This document shows, one piece after another, positions 17,310-26,428 of a stretch of DNA of 64,000 nt. Source of the stretch: an uncultured Bacilli bacterium (lineage in GTDB: Bacteria; Bacillota_I; Bacilli_A; ML615J-28; CAG-313); contig CAKPAZ010000004.1 of assembly GCA_934133195.1 (NCBI GenBank), positions 1 to 64,000 on the forward strand, read 5' to 3'. The translations under genes were made by a program, and so were the position numbers. The notes under the pieces were generated by a model. It saw nothing but the letters and a program-made list of their open reading frames with translations. It was not told the origin of the DNA and ran no database searches. Position 1 is the first letter of the stretch. The number at the start of each line of letters is the position of its first letter.

Positions 17310-18623
17310 ATGAAAAGAAATATATTAGAATTATACTACAATTATGAAGCAATAAATGAAAGCATAAATTTCATTGCTCCATTAATTATAGAACGTAAAA
17401 ATAAATTAAAAAGAAAACTAGATGATACCAAACAATTTTATGATATTGTTAAAAAAATTAGTGATGTTATCAGGGAATTTAAGCCGACTGATGAACTTAA
17501 TGAAAATGAAATTAAGGAAATTAATATAAAAATAACAAATAAATTATTAGATTTAGGATTAGCTACTATTAATGAAAATAATGAATTTACATTTAATATA
17601 AAGGAAGATATTGAACCGGTTAAAAATATAGATGAAGTAATAGATTCTTTAAGAGCAAGTAATAGAAATAAAAGATTCTTATTTAATAATGCTGTTGTAA
17701 ACTGTGTTACATCTTATGAACAATTTGTTGGATTTCTATTTAAAAGTTTTTATTTTCAAAATTCAAATTGTGTGTGTAAAAAAGCTTTAACATTTGAAGA
17801 ATTGAAAGAAATTGGTTCAGTAGAAGAGGCAAAAAATTATTTAATTAATAGAGAAATTAAAGATTTAATGTATGGTAGCATTGATGACTGGCAAAAACAT
17901 TTCAAAAATAATATTAAAATTAAAATAAATCATTATGAAAACAACATAAAAGAAATTAATGAGATATTTTTACGAAGAAATTTAATAGTGCATAATAGTT
18001 CAATCGTTAATTCCATTTATTTAAAGGAAATTGGAAATAGCGATTATAAAATAGATGACCCAATAGAAAGTTCAACTGAATATATTAATAATGTTCAAAA
18101 GTTGTTGTTTGTAAACGCATTTTATTTAGGAATATTTTGTATTGATAAAATGGGTTACTCCAAGGATGAGAAACTAGAAATTGCAAATACTTTTTCTTTT
18201 ATAGCATTTAATATGATGAAAAATGGAAAGTGGGAGCAAGCAAAAATAATATATTCAATAATCAAAGAATTTGAATTATTTTCTAAAGAAGTGAAAGAAA
18301 TGCACAATATTAATTATTTATTATGCCGCGTTAATTTAAATGAAGATAATATTTATGAAGAAATAGAAAAAATTGATTTTAGTGACAAATCAAATTTCTT
18401 AAAAATGGGATATTTTGCTCTAATGTTGAAAAAGGATGAATTAATTGAAACAATTAAATTAATGGGAACTGAGGTCCGTACAGACATGATAAATGAGTGG
18501 CCAGTTTTTTTTAGAGTAAGAGAAGATAAGAAATATTATAATAAAGTTATAAAAGTAATTAATCAAAAGCATGATGAAAATAAAGACTTGATAAAAATTA
18601 ATTTAGGTGGTAATAAAAGCTAA
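17310..18623 (+). CDS. HEPN-motif protein, probable RNase-type effector
   Basis: A 437-residue all-helical protein. A basic coiled N-terminus is followed by a HEPN-like region with VVNCVTSYEQFVGFLF (about 128-143) and the Arg-x4-His motif R223-NLIV-H228 followed by Asn. This is the MAE_28990/RiboL-PSP-like arrangement found in toxin and defence RNases. The C-terminal 170 residues are helical and TPR-like. Catalysis by the Arg/His motif is known for the fold; here it is inferred. GGAG precedes the ATG. The HExxH gene follows after 63 bp on the same strand. Confidence 0.65.
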   Translation: MKRNILELYYNYEAINESINFIAPLIIERKNKLKRKLDDTKQFYDIVKKISDVIREFKPTDELNENEIKEINIKITNKLLDLGLATINENNEFTFNIKEDIEPVKNIDEVIDSLRASNRNKRFLFNNAVVNCVTSYEQFVGFLFKSFYFQNSNCVCKKALTFEELKEIGSVEEAKNYLINREIKDLMYGSIDDWQKHFKNNIKIKINHYENNIKEINEIFLRRNLIVHNSSIVNSIYLKEIGNSDYKIDDPIESSTEYINNVQKLLFVNAFYLGIFCIDKMGYSKDEKLEIANTFSFIAFNMMKNGKWEQAKIIYSIIKEFELFSKEVKEMHNINYLLCRVNLNEDNIYEEIEKIDFSDKSNFLKMGYFALMLKKDELIETIKLMGTEVRTDMINEWPVFFRVREDKKYYNKVIKVINQKHDENKDLIKINLGGNKS

Positions 18624-18686
18624 AAATTAGTAAAAAAGTATCTAATATATATAGCTTTGAAAAATTAAAAACTTGGGAGAAAAAAT

Positions 18687-19247
18687 ATGATTGAAATAGA
18701 AGAATTTGAATACCTATCAAAAAAATATACACCTTATATTAATAGTTTGATTGAGAAAAATAAAAAGTTTTATAAATTGAACTCACCTATAAAATGGCAA
18801 TTCGGTTTTAATGAAAAATTAGCTTTTTTTGCATGGTCAGATAAAAATACTAATTTGATTACACTAAACATTGCATCTGTTGATTATTCAATTCAAAATA
18901 ATCAAAATTTATTAGTTGAGTTGTTTTTATTACACGAAATGAGACATGTATATCAATATCAGGAAGCTGAATTATATATTAGTAATCCTTTGATATGTGA
19001 AAACATAGAAATGGCTAAAAAATGGTATTACGAATTTCAAGAATATGTTCCCGCTTCAGATAATAATAAAAATTTTAACTATTATTTACAGGAATCGGAA
19101 AAAGATGCATTTGTTTATTCCTATGCAATAATTATGTATAAGTATGGAAAAGTAGAATACTTAAATATTCCAAAAGCATATGAAGGACCTAAAATTAAAA
19201 AAGAAATTAATAATTTAATGGTCATGTTCAAAAATAAAAAACTATAG
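18687..19247 (+). CDS. Small HExxH metallopeptidase-like protein
   Basis: A 186-residue soluble protein with His83-Glu-Met-Arg-His87 inside a hydrophobic helix (LVELFLLHEMRHVYQYQ), and an ESEKDAF helix around Glu136/Glu138 that could give the third zinc ligand, as in ImmA/IrrE-type peptidases. The fold is thus a minimal gluzincin-like protease. In ImmA-type systems such peptidases cleave repressors or activate partners. GGGAG precedes the ATG. Its nearness to the HEPN gene suggests a joint function, perhaps control of the HEPN protein. That link is inference. Confidence 0.62.
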   Translation: MIEIEEFEYLSKKYTPYINSLIEKNKKFYKLNSPIKWQFGFNEKLAFFAWSDKNTNLITLNIASVDYSIQNNQNLLVELFLLHEMRHVYQYQEAELYISNPLICENIEMAKKWYYEFQEYVPASDNNKNFNYYLQESEKDAFVYSYAIIMYKYGKVEYLNIPKAYEGPKIKKEINNLMVMFKNKKL

Positions 19248-19399
19248 TGTTAATAGTTAAGAATATGACATTACTTATAATGTTGTACAAACAATTTACT
19301 GTAATAATAAAATTTAATAAATATATTTAGTTTAATAATGAAATTTAACAATCATAAATCTATTATTAAATTACAATATTTTAAGAAAGGATGAGAAAT

Positions 19400-20728
19400 T
19401 TGGAACATAATAATAACAATATTTATTTTATAGATAAATTATTAGAGGATAATTTTTACTCAAAAATAGTTGATAATTATATTCCTTGTATTATTGAAAA
19501 AGGAAATCTTCAGGATAATAATAGTGATTTATATATAAAAACTATTTTAGCATCTCAAACGAAGGATATAGAAAAAACATGGATGATTAACAATTTAGTA
19601 CACTCTGCATCAAACGATGTATTTAATTGTATAGTTAGTTATAATTATAAATTCAATACGCTATATGGAATTAATCCATTTCTTATGGATGATTATAGTA
19701 CTGTGTTTGTAGAACAGAAAAATTTATATGTTTTGGATATGGTATATAATGATTCTGGAACAATAAATAAACCTGCTATATTGAAAAATGAAAATAATAA
19801 TATTTACATTTATTATGACGTTTTAAAAGAAAAACTTCAAAAAAATGCATTTTCTAATAACTATAAAATGTATGCAGAAATAGAATATAGAGAATATGTA
19901 GATCAATTTTATATGAATAAACAAATCGAAAAGATTAATAATGGATATATTGACGTACAATGTTTTAAAGAAGATGATGGTAAGAACATCTTATGGATAC
20001 GAGCAACCATTGAAATTGATGTTGATCGTTTACTAGATAAAATATGCACAAAAAGAAAATTCGAAAATTTAAATATTAAAGTTGTAGAGTTAGAAAGCGG
20101 TAAAATTAGAGATCTAAATACTAATAATTATGATGATGATATTAGTGCTGGACTCATTGTATTTAAGAAAGAGGCATATCAAGTATTATCAAAATATTAT
20201 TATTTTTATGATATGATGTTAGTATCGAAAAACAATGAATTAGATTTATGTTTAATTGATAATCTAGAAGATTGTTTTGTGTTTTGGGAAGGAGAATTCA
20301 ATAGCAAGATACCTATTGAAATAAAAAGAGAATTAGCAAAATACAACGATAAAAATAGAAAGGTAGGAATAATTAGTAAAGGAATGTATGAATGGCAATT
20401 GAATGCTAATTGGAACTATATAGATGATGCATTACCTAATGAAAAATTAGCTAGTTACATTAGAAATAACTATTTAGCACAAGCTTTGGAAATTGGGTTA
20501 GATTTTTACCCTCCGAAAAGTAATGAAGAATATGGTGATTTTGTTAATTTAATATTTAAAATACTTAAAATTTCATATAAAGATTTAAAAATTTCAAATG
20601 AAAAAATAGAATTATTAGAAAAAATAAGAAATAAGTCTGAAGTTTTTGCAAATCAAGATTTATTATATAAAAACTACCAAGGTTTTTGTAATCTAATTAA
20701 TAGGGTTGTTGAAAATGCAAATAACTAG
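19400..20728 (+). CDS. Unknown protein coupled to an OLD-like ATPase
   Basis: A protein of about 442 residues, soluble, with mixed alpha/beta character and no motif I recognise (segments include ILWIRATIEIDVDRLLDK and VGIISKGMYEWQLNANW). A TTG start at 19400 is preferred because AAAGGA lies about 8 nt before it, whereas an ATG at 19391 would overlap that ribosome site. Its 3' end overlaps the ATPase gene by 14 bp, so the two are translationally coupled. It may be the specificity or effector partner of the ATPase. Confidence 0.6.
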   Translation: MEHNNNNIYFIDKLLEDNFYSKIVDNYIPCIIEKGNLQDNNSDLYIKTILASQTKDIEKTWMINNLVHSASNDVFNCIVSYNYKFNTLYGINPFLMDDYSTVFVEQKNLYVLDMVYNDSGTINKPAILKNENNNIYIYYDVLKEKLQKNAFSNNYKMYAEIEYREYVDQFYMNKQIEKINNGYIDVQCFKEDDGKNILWIRATIEIDVDRLLDKICTKRKFENLNIKVVELESGKIRDLNTNNYDDDISAGLIVFKKEAYQVLSKYYYFYDMMLVSKNNELDLCLIDNLEDCFVFWEGEFNSKIPIEIKRELAKYNDKNRKVGIISKGMYEWQLNANWNYIDDALPNEKLASYIRNNYLAQALEIGLDFYPPKSNEEYGDFVNLIFKILKISYKDLKISNEKIELLEKIRNKSEVFANQDLLYKNYQGFCNLINRVVENANN

Positions 20729-21989
20729 AGATGAATTCTTGAATAGTATTAAAACATCTAACTCTTCGTTATTTTGTATAGTTGGCCCTAATTATTCTGG
20801 AAAAACATATTTATTAAAAAATTTTTTTGAAAACTATATCACAATTGGTGGATTACTTATAGATGAAACAGGTAAAGTAAGAAGAAAAGTTGCTACTGAC
20901 GAAATTTTTATTTCAAGTGACAATAATTATTATATTTATCAGGATAAAAAGCAAAGAGGTAAAGATCATACTGCTAATGGCTCAAAAGTTGCACTTGATG
21001 AAGCATCAAAGGAAATAATAAAGGTTGTAAAAAAATACAAAGATAGAATTATCAATTTTTTACAAAATGGAAAGCCTGAATCTCTTGGGATATCAAAAAT
21101 AATGAATATAATAAATATTTTATTATCAACTAACTTAAACAATATATCCTATGTTATTATTGATGAACCTGAAAATTCATTAGATGATAATAATCTTAAA
21201 ATAGTGATAGAATTTATAAACACATTAATTTTATTCAAAAAGAAAGTAGTAATTGTTACTCATAGTCCAAGATTACTTGAGCTAATGAAAGTAGAAGTTG
21301 ATAATATATATAAAGTTAATGATCTAATGGGAAAAATACAAAATTTAAAGTTTACAGATGTTGAAAAGATCTATATTGATTGTGGTAGTGAATTAAAAGA
21401 AGTACCTGGCTATAAAAGCCTTTATATTTCTGATATAATTCAATTCAACGCTGGCGAAATTTTTCGTAATTTATATATTAATTACGTTCTAAAATCACAA
21501 GATTTTTATAGGGTATTATTCTACAATGATGTAGTATTAATGGAAGGCAAAACTGAAGAATTTATTATTAGAGAGACAAAATATTCAAAAAAATACTCAA
21601 AAAATGTGTATTATATGGAGGGAAAATATAAAGCTTATTTTTTAATTGAGTTGTTTAGTAATTATTGTAATCAAGTTAATTGTTTTATGGATAGGGATAA
21701 AAAAAGCAAACTAGATGATAATAATAATTTTTCTTATCAAATGAATGATACTTTTAAAAGAAAATACAATAATAATTTAAAAGTCAAAATTTTTTACTTC
21801 AATAATAATATTGAAGATGAACTTGGTGTTGACATAAATGAGGTAATGATAGATTTTGTGGGTGAAGAAAATAAAAATAATAAACGATGCAAAAAAAATT
21901 TAAAACCATTTATTTCATTGAGGTACTTACAAAAACATCCAGAATGCATCGAAAATCTTGATTCACTAACAAATGAATTTAATTTTTAA
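20715..21989 (+). CDS. Compact OLD-like protein: ABC-type ATPase with TOPRIM domain
   Basis: A 424-residue protein. Walker A GPNYSGKT (24-31), Walker B IIDEPENSLD (Asp150-Glu151) and a switch His183 in VTHSPR mark an ABC/SMC-like ATPase. The C-terminal part carries TOPRIM-like residues: Glu277 in LMEGKTEEF and Asp326/Asp328 in FMDRDKK, then NNIEDELG. OLD family nucleases share this order and are used by Gabija, retron and PARIS-related systems, but most are longer. Start ATG 20715 lies inside the upstream gene. It is probably a phage-triggered nuclease. Confidence 0.7.
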   Translation: MQITRDEFLNSIKTSNSSLFCIVGPNYSGKTYLLKNFFENYITIGGLLIDETGKVRRKVATDEIFISSDNNYYIYQDKKQRGKDHTANGSKVALDEASKEIIKVVKKYKDRIINFLQNGKPESLGISKIMNIINILLSTNLNNISYVIIDEPENSLDDNNLKIVIEFINTLILFKKKVVIVTHSPRLLELMKVEVDNIYKVNDLMGKIQNLKFTDVEKIYIDCGSELKEVPGYKSLYISDIIQFNAGEIFRNLYINYVLKSQDFYRVLFYNDVVLMEGKTEEFIIRETKYSKKYSKNVYYMEGKYKAYFLIELFSNYCNQVNCFMDRDKKSKLDDNNNFSYQMNDTFKRKYNNNLKVKIFYFNNNIEDELGVDINEVMIDFVGEENKNNKRCKKNLKPFISLRYLQKHPECIENLDSLTNEFNF

Positions 21990-22133
21990 ATTAATTTGTA
22001 ATTTTAAATGCAACAAAATTAAGGTTAATTAGTTAAATAATCTTCATAATGATTCTTAAACTCTAAAGCCTAAATGATTTTAAAGATTGTGGTTCTATGA
22101 AATATTTTGACCCCCAACAAATTTATATAATCA

Positions 22134-22442
22134 TTAATAATATAAAATATTTTGCTCTCTATTTTTCTTATTAGAATTTATAATTTTAAATCTAAAAAAA
22201 TCAAAATCGGAATATCCAAATCCGATTTTTTTTATTGTTTTACAAAAATTATTCTTACCTTCGATAGAACCGTTAGATAATCTTTTATGTGTTACTGGAT
22301 CCATGATAAAAGAGTTTGTAATTTCATTAATCCATGATTTATAAGTTAATGTAGTCTTTTTAAATTCAATTTTAATTAAAACAAGATTTTTGCCTTGAAT
22401 ATTTAGTAAAATTATATAAAGAATTAGATAATTAATATAGAG
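22134..22442 (-). pseudogene. ISL3 family transposase remnant (C-terminal part)
   Basis: The minus strand reads an open but startless frame with the ISL3 C-terminal signature: LSNGSIEGKNNFCKTIKKIG followed by FGYSDFDFFRFKI. Only about 100 codons of some 400 remain, and the frame is closed upstream by a stop at 22443-22445. DNA at 22446-22600 may hold a more decayed portion in the same frame. No terminal inverted repeats were found. The remaining DNA in 21990-22752 shows nothing else. Confidence 0.75.
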
Positions 22443-22752
22443 TTACGCGTTATTACTTACCATAACTCTTTTTTTACCATAAAAGCACAAAAGCATAAAA
22501 TATTTTATAGAACCATTAAACCTCATAAGTAAATAAGGTGATTCATTAAGGCTTTTTTAATACATCCGATAACTCATTTTATAGTGTAATTTTCCAAATA
22601 TTGTAAAATTTGAAATATTAATTATTATGGCATAAGATAATTTGTTAAAAATAGCAAAATCTTGCAATAATTTATGTATTATGATAAAATTTTATATGAA
22701 CATATCAAAAAATATATTCACTTTAAAAAATTTTATTATAGGAGCGAGAAAA

Positions 22753-23646
22753 ATGACAATAAAATTTGAATCTTTTTTTAAATTTGAACATCCAGAAAAA
22801 ATTAAAGTTAAATTTAATATGACATCTGGTCGTGGTGGTGATAGAGCGTGGGACAATTTACGAGATGATGATGGAAATTATCAACGTAATGATAATAAGT
22901 GGTATAATATGAATGCTCATAGAAGTGAAACAGGACAATCAAACAACAATCTTGAACATTATGAATATGTTTTATCCTTTGCACAATATTATCCATATGG
23001 CCATGAATTTTATATATTTGGTGGATTATATAAAAAAACGGGTATTAGAAGTAATGACAAATATGAATTAGAGTTACAAGATGACTATATAGAATATAGA
23101 AACAGATTAATTATTAAGTTAGAAAAATCAATTGGAAGAAATCTTTATTTAGTAAAGTTTAAAACTGTGTGTAACAAAATGAATGCTGTCATTTATGAGA
23201 TCAGACCAGAAGGAAAACTTTCAGTTTTTCCAGGATATAATAATGTTAGATTAACGCATAAAGAACTACAAAGTATTATCAATGGTAAGGAGATGGAATG
23301 GAAAAATGCATTGTCAGTGGTAAAAGGCGTTTACTGTATAACTGATACTTCAACAGGAAAAATCTACATAGGCTCAGCTTATGGTAATACCAATGGTATA
23401 TGGCAACGATGGTCATCATATGCTAATATTAAAAATCTCACAGGTGGTAATAAATATTTTGAATTACTAAAAAAAGAATGTGAATCATACATTATTGACA
23501 ACTTTCAATATTCAATTTTAGAAATCATGGATTTTAAGACGGATAAGAATGAAATTATTCGAAGAGAAGAGTATTGGAAAAAAGTATTCAAAAGCGTAGA
23601 ATATGGAATGAATGAAGCTAGAAAAAATGTTGATGAATATTTATAA
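22753..23646 (+). CDS. GIY-YIG nuclease domain protein
   Basis: A 297-residue protein. The N-terminal 180 residues are an uncharacterised domain (LRDDDGNYQRNDNKWYNMNA, YEYVLSFAQYYPYGHEFYIF). The C-terminal 105 residues are a GIY-YIG nuclease: G192-V-Y194, Y205-I-G207, Arg219 in WQRWSSY, and a Glu in RREEYWKK. Such nucleases cut DNA; this family with a long N-terminal domain is common in restriction islands. ATG 22753 is chosen because TAGGAGCG precedes it. It is monocistronic, ended by the terminator at 23674. Confidence 0.78.
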   Translation: MTIKFESFFKFEHPEKIKVKFNMTSGRGGDRAWDNLRDDDGNYQRNDNKWYNMNAHRSETGQSNNNLEHYEYVLSFAQYYPYGHEFYIFGGLYKKTGIRSNDKYELELQDDYIEYRNRLIIKLEKSIGRNLYLVKFKTVCNKMNAVIYEIRPEGKLSVFPGYNNVRLTHKELQSIINGKEMEWKNALSVVKGVYCITDTSTGKIYIGSAYGNTNGIWQRWSSYANIKNLTGGNKYFELLKKECESYIIDNFQYSILEIMDFKTDKNEIIRREEYWKKVFKSVEYGMNEARKNVDEYL

Positions 23647-23673
23647 TTATTAAAATATAAATACTAATTATTC

Positions 23674-23706
23674 AAAAGACCTTCACAGGAAAGGCCTTTT
23701 ATTTTT
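23674..23706 (+). terminator. Terminator after the GIY-YIG gene
   Basis: AAAAGACCTT and AAGGCCTTTT arms (one mismatch), then a T-rich tract. Confidence 0.7.
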
Positions 23707-23879
23707 AAATATTTGTAATATTTTTTAAAATAAAAACATTCGTTATATAAAAAATAAATAAAAGTATTAAAAGAAAATTGAAATTAACATAATATTAGAT
23801 AGATATAATTTGAATTTTTTAAAATTATATGATAAAATCATATCATAAAAATAAAATGTATAAATGAGGATTGAGAATT

Positions 23880-24899
23880 ATGAATGAAAAAATTATGAAA
23901 GCACTAGAAGCATGTAATAAAGTTTTAGAGGGCTTGGAAAATGAAACTCTTTCTATTTCATCTGCTTTAATGTTATGCTTGAAAATTGCTAGACTTACAA
24001 ATGATGAAAATAATTTAAGTTGGTTAATGTATGAAAGTAGCGGTTATGCTAAAATTGATAATGATAATCTTTTGCCAGAAGCTTTTGAAATCGCAAAAAA
24101 GCATGGAAGAAATTATATAATAGATGACAAAGAGTATGTGTTTACTGAATTAGTTCCAGAACTAGAATCAAAGATTGAATGTGCAAAAATGCAAACTAAT
24201 AACTTTACAACTAATGGTGCATCTACCTCTGGTAATTATGCTATGGGAGCGATGCACAGATTAACTGAATCTGTTGCTTCGGAAAATAAAAAATTGTTAA
24301 CTATAATGACTAGTTCGAGAAAAAAATTAATGATATTAGCAAGCCAATTTTATGATTATGCACTAAAAAAATCTATTGAAATAACATTTGGGAACGTTTC
24401 GCAAACGATTTTTGAATCTTATAGAGAAACTGTTAATGGATACTTAAATGATGTTTCAAAAGATACACTAATGAAATTGCAAGCAATTGATGAAGGATTG
24501 CAAACTAACAATAAAGAAACGTATTCACAAATTTTAACTACATGCAGAAGATTATTTCAAGAATTGGTAAAAAATTTATTCAAAAGAGTTTTGCCTGAGT
24601 TCCAAGACGATCAGTTTAAAACTAAAAGTGGTAAATTCATAGATGTAAGTGGTGAACACTACAAAAATAAACTTTCAGCAATAATTGAGACTTTGGAAGA
24701 CAAAACATTAAATAAATCACTTGTTGGTACTAGCATATTATATTACATGGACTGGATTGATAACTTAACTTCACTTCAATCCAAAGGAGTACATAATGAT
24801 ATTTCTCTAGAAGAAGCAAGAAGTTGTATTATTCAAACTTACATTTTTGCTGGTGAAATCATTAAGTTATATGAAAACAATTTTAAAAATATTGATTGA
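23880..24899 (+). CDS. AbiTii-domain protein with C-terminal HEPN-like helix
   Basis: A 339-residue protein. Residues about 15-100 (LSISSALMLCLKIARLTNDE, LSWLMYESSGY, LLPEAFEIAKK) match the AbiTii domain known from abortive-infection proteins. The C-terminal region (KTLNKSLVGTSILYYMDWID, SKGVHNDISLEEARSCIIQT) resembles a DUF4145/HEPN-type helical domain with a conserved His. ATG 23880 follows GAGGA; a TTG at 23871 is too close to that site. Mechanism unknown. Start of the next gene is 60 bp downstream, so the two may form an operon. Confidence 0.68.
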   Translation: MNEKIMKALEACNKVLEGLENETLSISSALMLCLKIARLTNDENNLSWLMYESSGYAKIDNDNLLPEAFEIAKKHGRNYIIDDKEYVFTELVPELESKIECAKMQTNNFTTNGASTSGNYAMGAMHRLTESVASENKKLLTIMTSSRKKLMILASQFYDYALKKSIEITFGNVSQTIFESYRETVNGYLNDVSKDTLMKLQAIDEGLQTNNKETYSQILTTCRRLFQELVKNLFKRVLPEFQDDQFKTKSGKFIDVSGEHYKNKLSAIIETLEDKTLNKSLVGTSILYYMDWIDNLTSLQSKGVHNDISLEEARSCIIQTYIFAGEIIKLYENNFKNID

Positions 24900-24959
24900 A
24901 TGATATATTGATTAAATAAATATTGTTTTTTATAAATTTATTACAAATAGAGGAACTAT

Positions 24960-26162
24960 ATGGATAAACTTTTTAAATTTATTTTAGAGAACTATAACGA
25001 TGGAAGCGAAAAAGTAGATAAAACTACTGAATTATATAATATTTTAATTAAAAAACTTCCAAATAAAATAGAATATACCTTGGGCATAACAGATCTTATT
25101 GTTAAAGGATCCATGGGACAAGGAAATAAAACCCAATATCCTTGGATTGCTATAATGGATAAGAGTATTACTCAATCAACACAATATGGCTTGTACATGG
25201 TATACTTATTTAAAAGAGATATGAGCGGATTCTATTTATCTCTTAATCAAGGTATTACTTTTTTTGAAAAAGAATACGGCAAACAAAGATATACTAATGC
25301 AGCTCTTGTTGCAGATTATTTTAGAAGTCAAATTGGAGAAACATCTTTTTCAAAAAATGAAATTGACATAACATGTGGTGATAAATCCAAGTCTTTAGGA
25401 TATGGATATCAGAAAACTAATATTATTTCTAAATATTATCCCATTGATAAATTAGATGAGCAGATGTTAGTTAAAGACTTATTTGAACTATTTCATATTT
25501 ATGATGAAATACTTCAACATATTAGTACCACATCATACGATAGCATTATTAAGGACATATTGATAGAAGAAGAAAAGTCTTTTGTAGATGTAGATACCGC
25601 AGTGTATGAAATAAAAAAAGTATTAGATCAATATGATAATTTACCTGCAGGGTTACATAGAACATTAATAGAAGAAGAACCAACAGTTAAGCTATCAAAG
25701 AAATATGAAAGAATTACAAAGCCAAAAACAACTAAGATTGATTATATAAATAAAGCCAGAAAAGATGCAGAAGTTGGACTTTTGGGTGAAGAATTAGTTA
25801 TTAGTTATGAAAAACAAAGATTAATAGATCTAAATTTAAATGATTACGCTGAAAAAATTAAATGGATATCTAAAGAATCTGATTTGTATGGATATGATAT
25901 TGAATCATTCGATATGGATGAAAATGGTAATATTTTTTCTATTAAGATAGAAGTAAAAACAACTGCTTCTAGAGCAGATACTGAATTTTTTGTTTCCAAA
26001 AATGAACTTGAAGTATCGAAAGAATATCAAAAAAAATACTTTATATATAGAGTATATGATGCTAAAGGATTAATGCCTAAGTTTTATAGAGTTGCAGGAT
26101 GTATATCAGATAATTTTATTTTAGATCCTGTTACCTTTATGGCAAGGTATAAATATAGATAA
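24960..26162 (+). CDS. DUF3578 (McrB N-terminal-like) plus DUF3883 nuclease-like protein
   Basis: A 400-residue two-domain protein. Residues 1-190 match DUF3578/MrcB-like sensors (YPWIAIMDKSITQSTQYGLY, GFYLSLNQG), the type of domain that reads modified bases in McrB-like enzymes. Residues about 265-400 match DUF3883/NOV_C (GLLGEELV, IKWISKESDLYGYDIESFD, IKIEVKTTAS) with the PD-(D/E)xK residues Asp313, Glu331 and Lys333. The fusion looks like a stand-alone modification-dependent restriction enzyme without a GTPase. GGAAC weakly precedes the ATG. Confidence 0.75.
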   Translation: MDKLFKFILENYNDGSEKVDKTTELYNILIKKLPNKIEYTLGITDLIVKGSMGQGNKTQYPWIAIMDKSITQSTQYGLYMVYLFKRDMSGFYLSLNQGITFFEKEYGKQRYTNAALVADYFRSQIGETSFSKNEIDITCGDKSKSLGYGYQKTNIISKYYPIDKLDEQMLVKDLFELFHIYDEILQHISTTSYDSIIKDILIEEEKSFVDVDTAVYEIKKVLDQYDNLPAGLHRTLIEEEPTVKLSKKYERITKPKTTKIDYINKARKDAEVGLLGEELVISYEKQRLIDLNLNDYAEKIKWISKESDLYGYDIESFDMDENGNIFSIKIEVKTTASRADTEFFVSKNELEVSKEYQKKYFIYRVYDAKGLMPKFYRVAGCISDNFILDPVTFMARYKYR

Positions 26163-26428
26163 AAAATTTAAAATAAACTAGTAGAATATGTTTGTAAAAA
26201 AATGAATAAGCGATAAAACAGAAATTTAAAAATATGACGATATTATAGAGATTACTTACATTGATTATTTGCTAAATAATCATTTTAAATTTTTAAAAAT
26301 TCAAGCGTTTAACACCATTGAAATTATCATATGATTTTAACATTCACAGCTACGACAAATATGGAAAAATAAACAATAACAAAGCGAACAGTATAAAAGT
26401 ATGAATAAAAATAATTAAGGAGTAGAAT

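Noticed and set aside
20715..21989. Assignment as a PARIS or Gabija protein
   Set aside because: The TOPRIM part is fused and short, the partner is not a UvrD-like helicase or a DUF4435 protein; only the broader OLD-like label is supported.
22446..22600. N-terminal half of the ISL3 transposase
   Set aside because: A frame can be read but has a stop and no recognisable zinc-finger motif; terminal inverted repeats were not found.
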